Shown piece by piece: positions 59,347 through 64,000 of a DNA stretch of 64,000 nt. Where the stretch lies: the NCBI GenBank assembly GCA_038214295.1, contig JBBQSA010000014.1:1-64000 (forward strand), given 5' to 3'. The translations under genes were made by a program, and so were the position numbers. A model generated the notes under the pieces. The model saw only the letters and a program-made list of their open reading frames with translations, was not told the DNA's origin and did no database searches. This DNA comes from SHZI01 sp038214295. Its GTDB lineage: Bacteria > Pseudomonadota > Gammaproteobacteria > Steroidobacterales > GCA-2729495. Positions within the stretch are counted from its first letter, which is position 1. The number at the start of each line of letters is the position of its first letter.

Positions 59347-59970
59347 GTGGCAGGCACCGCTGAAACGCTCGTCGTCGTTGGCCTCGGCAACCCGGGGCCA
59401 AAGCACGCGGGTGACCGGCACAACGTGGGCTACTGGTTCCTGGACCAGCTGGCGGCGCACATCGGCGGGCGCTTCAGCATGGCGTCGAAACTGCAGGCCG
59501 AGGAGTGTCGCGGGCTGCTGAGCGGGCGCAGCGCCCGGCTCATCAAGCCCACGACCTTCATGAATCGCAGCGGGCAGAGCCTGCGCAGCGTCCTCGACTA
59601 CTACAGCATCCCGGTGGAAAACGTCCTGGTGGCGCACGACGAACTGGACCTGCCAGCTGGCGTCGCCCGCCTGAAGAAGGGTGGTGGCCACGGGGGGCAC
59701 AACGGCCTGCGGGACATTGTCGCCACCTGCGGCCCGGACTTCCTGCGCCTGCGGGTGGGCATTGGTCACCCGGGCCACAAGGACCTCGTGACCGACTACG
59801 TGCTGCACCCGCCCGGCAAGGACGAGCGGAATCGCATCCTGGACGCGCTGGAGGCGGCGCTCGGTGCCGTGGAAGTGCTGGCGTCGTCGGGGCCCGAGAA
59901 GGCCATGCAGCAGCTGCACTCGGTTACGCCCCGCAGCGATGCGACCGGGGAGTTTGGCCCCGCCGGCTGA
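59347..59970 (+). CDS. pth: Peptidyl-tRNA hydrolase
   Basis: Pth frees tRNA from peptidyl-tRNAs that drop off ribosomes. The 207-residue protein has 'VVVGLGNPGPKHAGDRHNVGYWFLD' with the catalytic His and Asn near residues 15-27, 'KPTTFMNRSGQSLRSVLDYY' near 65-84 (active-site Asn in FMN), 'VAHDELDLPAG' near 97 (catalytic Asp) and 'KGGGHGGHNGLRDI' near 112. GTG at 59347 matches the family start; a TTG at 59305 would add 14 residues of repeat-encoded sequence. The usual next gene, ychF, is absent; a minus-strand pair follows. Confidence 0.95.
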   Translation: MAGTAETLVVVGLGNPGPKHAGDRHNVGYWFLDQLAAHIGGRFSMASKLQAEECRGLLSGRSARLIKPTTFMNRSGQSLRSVLDYYSIPVENVLVAHDELDLPAGVARLKKGGGHGGHNGLRDIVATCGPDFLRLRVGIGHPGHKDLVTDYVLHPPGKDERNRILDALEAALGAVEVLASSGPEKAMQQLHSVTPRSDATGEFGPAG

Positions 59971-60000
59971 CGCCCGGGGACGCCTGCGTGGTGCTCCTCG

Positions 60001-60405
60001 TCAGTGACGGAGAGCGAGCGTGCTGGTCATGAGCCGCCAGAAGCCCGTGCCGCCCGTCCTGCAGAACTCGAAGACGCCATCGTCACTGCCGGCATCCACA
60101 TCCACGCTGATGCGCAACTGCCGGCACACGCGTTCGCCGGCGGTCACCGTGCTCACGACGCGCACGCTGCCGGAATGCTCGGACGAGGGTTCGCTCCAGC
60201 CAACCGACTCGCCGTCGCCCAGTTCGTACAGCGCCAGGTTGATGTTCTGCCGCAGGAGTTCCCAGTCCGCCGGCACCAGGTCGGTCGCGGCCAGCCGGTC
60301 GAGAAACCAGTAGCGCGGTGTGTTGTCCGCGGGCTGTGCGCCAGCCTGCTGGGCAAGCGCCACGACTGACGCCAGCACCAGCATCCTGAAGCCCGCGTGA
60401 TTCAT
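60001..60405 (-). CDS. Small exported protein, surface-antigen-like
   Basis: A 134-residue protein with a signal peptide (about 1-24, ending QQAGAQ). The mature part resembles the C-terminal domain of RT0821/Lpp0805-type surface antigens: 'INLALYELGDGESVGWSEPSSEHSGSVRVV', then an invariant-looking 'GERVCRQLRI' and 'CRTGGTGFWRL', where the W-x-x-x-SG and CR features are shared. It has two Cys, likely forming a disulfide in the periplasm. There is no lipobox. It starts 4 bases after the stop of the core-MetE gene, so they share a transcript although their roles seem unrelated. Confidence 0.65.
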   Translation of the reverse strand: MNHAGFRMLVLASVVALAQQAGAQPADNTPRYWFLDRLAATDLVPADWELLRQNINLALYELGDGESVGWSEPSSEHSGSVRVVSTVTAGERVCRQLRISVDVDAGSDDGVFEFCRTGGTGFWRLMTSTLALRH

Positions 60406-60409
60406 CGCA

Positions 60410-61432
60410 TCAGCTCCTGCGGTTCTGCCTGAGCAGTTCGGCGCCGGCACCAAGGGCCTGCAGCTTGCCCAGGGCCGCGTCGTAGGCAATGGGCGCCATG
60501 CCGCAGTTGGTGCAGGGCAGGATGCGCTCCCGGTCTACGTGCTCCGCCGCGGCGCGTAGTGTTGCCGCCACCTCGGCGGGCGACTCGACCCGGTCCCCGG
60601 TGACCTGGATCGCACCCACCATCAGCTGCTTGTCGGGCAGCAGGCGGAGGAGGGACAGCGGCACGTTGGAGCCGGCACACTCCAGGGAGACCTGGTCGAT
60701 GCGGCTCGCGTTGAGCGCCGGGAATATCTCCTCGTACTGGCGCCACTCGCTGCCGAGGGATTTCTTCCAGTCCAGGTTGGCCTGGATGCCGTAGCCGTAG
60801 CAGATGTGGACCGCTGTCGTGCATTTCAGGCCATCGATGGCCCGGTGCAGCGCCTCGATGCCCCAGTCCTTCACCTCGCTCATGAAGACGTTGAAGGCCG
60901 GCTCGTCGAACTGGATGACGTCGACGCCCGCGGCCTCCAGCTCCTTTGCCTCGGCGTTCAGGATGTCGGCGAAGGCGAGCGCCATGTCTTCCCGGCTGCC
61001 GTAGTAGCCGTTCGCGATCGTGTCGCAGATCGTCATGGGACCGGGCAGCGTGAACTTGAACTTCGCACGGGTCTGGGCCCGGCTGAAGAGCACCTCGTCG
61101 AGATGCACCGGCGCCGGCCGGGAGAGCGGTCCGACGACTGTCGGTACGTCAAGCTCGTAGCGGTTGTTGCGGATGCCCATCCGCGTCATCTTCTGCCAGT
61201 CGATGCCGGTGAGGCCTTCGAGGAAGCCGTGAACGAAGTGGGTGCGGAACACCTCGCCGTTGGTCACGATCTGGATACCGGCCTCGTCCTGGTGGCGCAG
61301 CCAGTCGGTTGCGGCGCGGCGCTTGCCATCCTCAAGCGCGGCCCCCGACAGTTTCCAGGCGCCCTTCAGGGTTTCCGGCTCCGCCAGCCAGTCGGGGCGG
61401 GGGAGGCTGCCGGCGATGGAGGTCTCGAACAT
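60410..61432 (-). CDS. Core-MetE-like cobalamin-independent methionine synthase
   Basis: A 340-residue protein equal to the C-terminal catalytic barrel of MetE without the N-terminal barrel. It shows 'AGSLPRPDWL' at the start, 'IQIVTNGEVFRTHFVHGF', 'KFTLPGPMTICDTI' and 'VDVIQFDEPAF'. Zinc ligands align with MetE: His199 and Cys201 (VHICYGYG), Glu251 (SLECAGSN) and Cys310 (CTNCGMAP). Homocysteine should bind the zinc. Such short enzymes take methyl from methylcobalamin proteins, from methylated thio-compounds or, in the MesD type, from methyl-THF with a partner protein; the donor here is unknown. No DUF1852 (MesX) gene is beside it. Confidence 0.85.
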   Translation of the reverse strand: MFETSIAGSLPRPDWLAEPETLKGAWKLSGAALEDGKRRAATDWLRHQDEAGIQIVTNGEVFRTHFVHGFLEGLTGIDWQKMTRMGIRNNRYELDVPTVVGPLSRPAPVHLDEVLFSRAQTRAKFKFTLPGPMTICDTIANGYYGSREDMALAFADILNAEAKELEAAGVDVIQFDEPAFNVFMSEVKDWGIEALHRAIDGLKCTTAVHICYGYGIQANLDWKKSLGSEWRQYEEIFPALNASRIDQVSLECAGSNVPLSLLRLLPDKQLMVGAIQVTGDRVESPAEVAATLRAAAEHVDRERILPCTNCGMAPIAYDAALGKLQALGAGAELLRQNRRS

Positions 61433-61548
61433 AAGATCAGGTCTGCGTGGCGCTACAAGGCACCAATCCTAGCAAAGGCCAGCCGGGGGAATTTGCAGTA
61501 TTCGTTCAGGTTCGTGCGTCTAGACTCGGGCCGAGAGAGAGGATTCCT

Positions 61549-64000
61549 ATGGCCACGCTCCGCGCAATTTCCGCCCTGTGCCTGTGCCTTGCTGCAGCGT
61601 CAGCCGCCACGGCCGCCACGCGCGCCGACTGGCCGCGGGAGGTGCGTTCGGGCACTGCCACAATTGTGCTCTACCAGCCCCAGTTCGACTCGCTCGAAGG
61701 CGTCGCCACCAAGGCGCGCATCGCGGTTGCGATCCAGCGGCCCGGCATGGCGCCCGAGTTTGGCGCCCTGTGGGTTGCGGCCACCCTCGCGGTGGACCGG
61801 AACAGCGATTCCGCGCGCTTCGACACCTTTGTCGTGGAGCGCGCGCGCTTCCCGGATGCGACCGACGACGAAGTACGGAAGCTGACGGCACTCATCGAGC
61901 GCACGGCGCCGACCTGGGACCTGAAGATGTCTCTCGCCGAGCTGCGCGCGGGACTTGAAGCCGTTGGCGGCGACGCCGATCCCGGCTTCCGCAACGACCC
62001 GCCCCGGATCATCTACCGCGATCGCCCCGCGATACTCGTGACACTCGATGGGCCGCCCGTGTTGCAGCCCATCCAGGACACGCCCTACCAGCGGGTCGGC
62101 AATACGCCGTTCCCCATCGTCTTCGATCCGGCGTCGCGCCAGTACTGGCTGTTCGGCTCGGAGGTGTGGTTTACCACGCAGGACCTGACCGGTGGCCGCT
62201 GGACAGCGCGGGACAAGGCACCAGAGGGCATCGCCCGTCTCTTCGCGGGGACATCCAACCGGGCGGCCCCGGATGCGGGTGCCGGCGTGCCAAGGGACCA
62301 GTTGCGCCGGGCCGAGATCATAGTGAGCACGACGCCGGCCGAGCTCATCGCGACGGACGGCGAGCCCCAGTACCGCCCGCTCGTCGGCGACGAGCTGCTC
62401 GCGGTCACGAACACCGGCAGCGACCTGTTCCTCGAAGTGCCGACAAAGCAGTACTACGTGGTGCTATCCGGGCGGTGGTACCGGGCGGCCTCGCTGGGCG
62501 GACCCTGGTCCTACGTGGACCCGACACAGGTGCCCAGGGCCTTTGCGGACGTGCCGCGCCGGTCCGACAAGGCCGACGTGCTCGCGCACGTGCCCGACAC
62601 CGAGGAAGCCAAGGACGCGATCATGGACGCCATGATTCCGCAGACTGCGGCTGTCCGGCGCAGCGATGCCCGGCTGGAGGTGACCTACGACGGCACACCG
62701 CAGTTCGACCAGATACCCGGTACGTCACTCCTGTATGCCCGCAACTCGGCGACGCAGGTGCTGAAGGTCAACGATCGCTACTACGCCGTTGACCAGGGCA
62801 TCTGGTACCTGGCGAACTCCGCCTACGGGCCCTGGAACGTCGCCGATTCACGCCCGGAGGAGGTCGAGCGGATTCCGTCGAGCAGTCCGGCCTACAACGT
62901 GAAGTACGTGTACATCTATGACTACACGCCGGACATCGTCTACGTGGGCTACCTGCCAGGTTACACCTGGGCCTTTCCCTACCGGGGCACCCTCGTGTAC
63001 GGCACGGGTTACTACTACCGGCCCTGGGTTGGCCCGTCTTACTACTACCCGCGGCCCTGGACCTGGGGCTTCCAGATGAGCTACGACCCCTGGTACGGCT
63101 GGGGTTACGGCATGAGCTGGTCTGCCGGCTGGTGGAGCCTGTCCTCTGCCTGGGGACCCGGCTGGGGCGGGCCGGGTCACGGCTATCGCCCGGGTTACCG
63201 GGACGGCTACCGGGACGGCTACGACACAGGCTTCTGGTCGGGCCAGCACACGGGCGGCTGGTTCGGTCCGGGCGGCTACCGGCCGCCCCGGGACCCCGGT
63301 CCGCGCCGCGGCTTCCGGCCACCGGAACGGAACCAGATCGCCGCCCGCCCGGGCAACGGCAGGTGGTCCTCGTCCCGGCCGTCACCAGGCCGCAACCTCT
63401 ACGCGGGTCCCGGCCCGAAGCCCCGGGGCGTCATACCCGACCGCCCGGCGTGGCGTCCCGGCTCACGGCCGGATAGCCGCACCGCGCCAGGCTCCTCCGG
63501 AACGCGCGACGGGCGACCGTCCCGCCGCCCGGACGACCGCGCCAATGATCGTGGCGCGGACCGTGGGACGGACGGTGGGACGGACCGTGGCGCTGATCGC
63601 GGCACCGATCGTGCCGTCGATCGTGGTGCCGATCGTGGCACTGATCGTGGGGGCGGCCGGCGCGATATTCAGCCCGTTCCCCAGGCCGGCGCCCGCCGGC
63701 CGAACAATGTCTATGTGGACCGGGAGGGTATTCCCCACCGCCTCACCGAGGGCGGGTGGCAGACGCGGGAAAATCGCCAGTGGCGGACCGCTCCCGAAGT
63801 ACGCACGGTGCCGCGGGGCACGCCGCCGGCCTCGATTCCGGAGCAGGGTGCCCAGCCGCGCACTGATCCGCGTGCTGATCGGCGTGCTGATCCGCGTGCC
63901 GACCCGCGCGTCGAGCGCCGGGCAGATGATCCGCGACCCCAGTGGCGAGGTGGCGACCCGCGCGCGACGCCACGGCGTCCGTCGGCGCCCGACTATCAAC
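61549..64000 (+). CDS. Large exported repeat-rich protein, 3' end outside window
   Basis: An uninterrupted frame of at least 817 codons runs from ATG 61549 to the window end with no stop. Residues 1-24 are a signal peptide (LCLCLAAASAATAA). Residues about 25-470 form a folded region with several 'YYVVLSGRWYRAASLGGPWSYV'-like blocks: the pattern Y-x-V-x-x-G-x-W-Y-x-A-x-x-x-GPW occurs near 320 and again near 415 (YYAVDQGIWYLANSAYGPW), and a related block near 205 (YWLFGSEVW). From about 480 it is Gly/Tyr/Trp-rich, then Arg/Pro/Asp-rich with DRG repeats, probably disordered and positively charged. A surface or matrix role is inferred. A GAGAGAGGA purine run precedes the ATG. I do not recognise a named family. 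Confidence 0.8.
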   Translation, partial: MATLRAISALCLCLAAASAATAATRADWPREVRSGTATIVLYQPQFDSLEGVATKARIAVAIQRPGMAPEFGALWVAATLAVDRNSDSARFDTFVVERARFPDATDDEVRKLTALIERTAPTWDLKMSLAELRAGLEAVGGDADPGFRNDPPRIIYRDRPAILVTLDGPPVLQPIQDTPYQRVGNTPFPIVFDPASRQYWLFGSEVWFTTQDLTGGRWTARDKAPEGIARLFAGTSNRAAPDAGAGVPRDQLRRAEIIVSTTPAELIATDGEPQYRPLVGDELLAVTNTGSDLFLEVPTKQYYVVLSGRWYRAASLGGPWSYVDPTQVPRAFADVPRRSDKADVLAHVPDTEEAKDAIMDAMIPQTAAVRRSDARLEVTYDGTPQFDQIPGTSLLYARNSATQVLKVNDRYYAVDQGIWYLANSAYGPWNVADSRPEEVERIPSSSPAYNVKYVYIYDYTPDIVYVGYLPGYTWAFPYRGTLVYGTGYYYRPWVGPSYYYPRPWTWGFQMSYDPWYGWGYGMSWSAGWWSLSSAWGPGWGGPGHGYRPGYRDGYRDGYDTGFWSGQHTGGWFGPGGYRPPRDPGPRRGFRPPERNQIAARPGNGRWSSSRPSPGRNLYAGPGPKPRGVIPDRPAWRPGSRPDSRTAPGSSGTRDGRPSRRPDDRANDRGADRGTDGGTDRGADRGTDRAVDRGADRGTDRGGGRRDIQPVPQAGARRPNNVYVDREGIPHRLTEGGWQTRENRQWRTAPEVRTVPRGTPPASIPEQGAQPRTDPRADRRADPRADPRVERRADDPRPQWRGGDPRATPRRPSAPDYQ
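63547..63654 (+). repeat. 12-bp tandem repeats encoding Asp-Arg-Gly-x in the terminal gene
   Basis: Nine consecutive 12-base units of the form GATCGTGGCACC, encoding D-R-G-A/T with few changes. Copies differ mainly at third positions, so the array is not brand new. Confidence 0.9.
63865..63912 (+). repeat. Second 12-bp repeat in the terminal gene (Asp-Pro/Arg-Arg-Ala)
   Basis: Four units of GATCCGCGTGCT with small changes, encoding D-P/R-R-A/V, followed by more diverged copies. It lies 210 bases after the DRG array in the same reading frame. Confidence 0.8.

Noticed and set aside
1..64000. Prophage, insertion sequence, integron, toxin-antitoxin or CRISPR/defence island
   Set aside because: No transposase, integrase, Cas, toxin or regularly spaced repeat was recognised. 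The tandem repeats are contiguous, without spacers.

Overview
The window is a densely packed, GC-rich (roughly two-thirds G+C by eye) bacterial chromosome segment. It carries about 58 protein genes, one tRNA and no gene-free stretch longer than about 150 bases. Gene content and order point to a gammaproteobacterium: surA-pdxA-rsmA-apaG-apaH beside lptD; mreBCD-mrdA-rodA-mltB-rlpA-dacA-ybeD-lipB; gatCAB divergent from mreB; and lolB-tRNA-Gln-prs-rplY-pth. These neighbourhoods are known from Pseudomonas and relatives. A TonB-dependent receptor of the 'EIIVT' type and a VPLP-type C-terminal sorting signal suggest an environmental lineage (Steroidobacter/Nevskia/Woeseia-like is my guess; it cannot be proved from this window).

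Region by region. 1-12.6 kb is the most accessory part: uppP (cut by the window edge) with a class C beta-lactamase-like hydrolase and a VOC protein; a TonB receptor with a clean terminator; a decayed MDR oxidoreductase; a Tat-exported epoxide-hydrolase-like lipoprotein; a VPLP-CTERM protein coupled to an esterase lipoprotein; an isocitrate-dehydrogenase-family enzyme; a YqhA-type membrane protein; an OprB-type porin; and a GNAT enzyme. 12.6-24.9 kb is housekeeping: hrpB, lgt-thyA, the apaH-apaG-rsmA-pdxA-surA-lptD operon, murU. 24.2-35.0 kb, all on the minus strand, is a continuous cell-elongation and peptidoglycan block (mreB, mreC, mreD, mrdA, rodA, mltB, rlpA, dacA, dat) running into ybeD-lipB. 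35.2-40.8 kb holds gatCAB, a b561-cytochrome c fusion and an AI-2E-family transporter. 40.8-46.8 kb is a methionine-cycle operon: ArsR/methyltransferase fusion, metF, metH, then a DoxX gene. 46.8-54.9 kb combines moeB-prmC and prfA with trans-sulfuration/cysteine genes, an antiporter and a DUF885 protein. 54.9-60 kb is TPR protein-lolB-tRNA-Gln-prs-rplY-pth. 60-64 kb has a core-MetE-like synthase with a small exported protein, and a long repeat-rich exported protein running off the window end.

How the genes work together. Three themes dominate: envelope building (lipid carrier recycling, LPS and lipoprotein assembly, rod-shape elongation), translation (gatCAB, prfA/prmC, rsmA, tRNA-Gln, pth, L25), and sulfur amino-acid/one-carbon metabolism (metF, metH, core MetE, trans-sulfuration enzyme, cysteine synthase, thyA). 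Short tandem repeats with periods of 9, 12 or 15 bases recur across the window, some at gene ends, one at a deletion scar and one inside a signal peptide. I found no phage, insertion sequence, CRISPR array or recognisable defence system. The strongest unusual signals are a predicted leaderless, operator-overlapped promoter for the met operon, a REP-like inverted repeat that includes the mreC start codon, the b561-cytochrome c fusion, and conserved clusters that lack an expected member (amgK, hemA, ispE).
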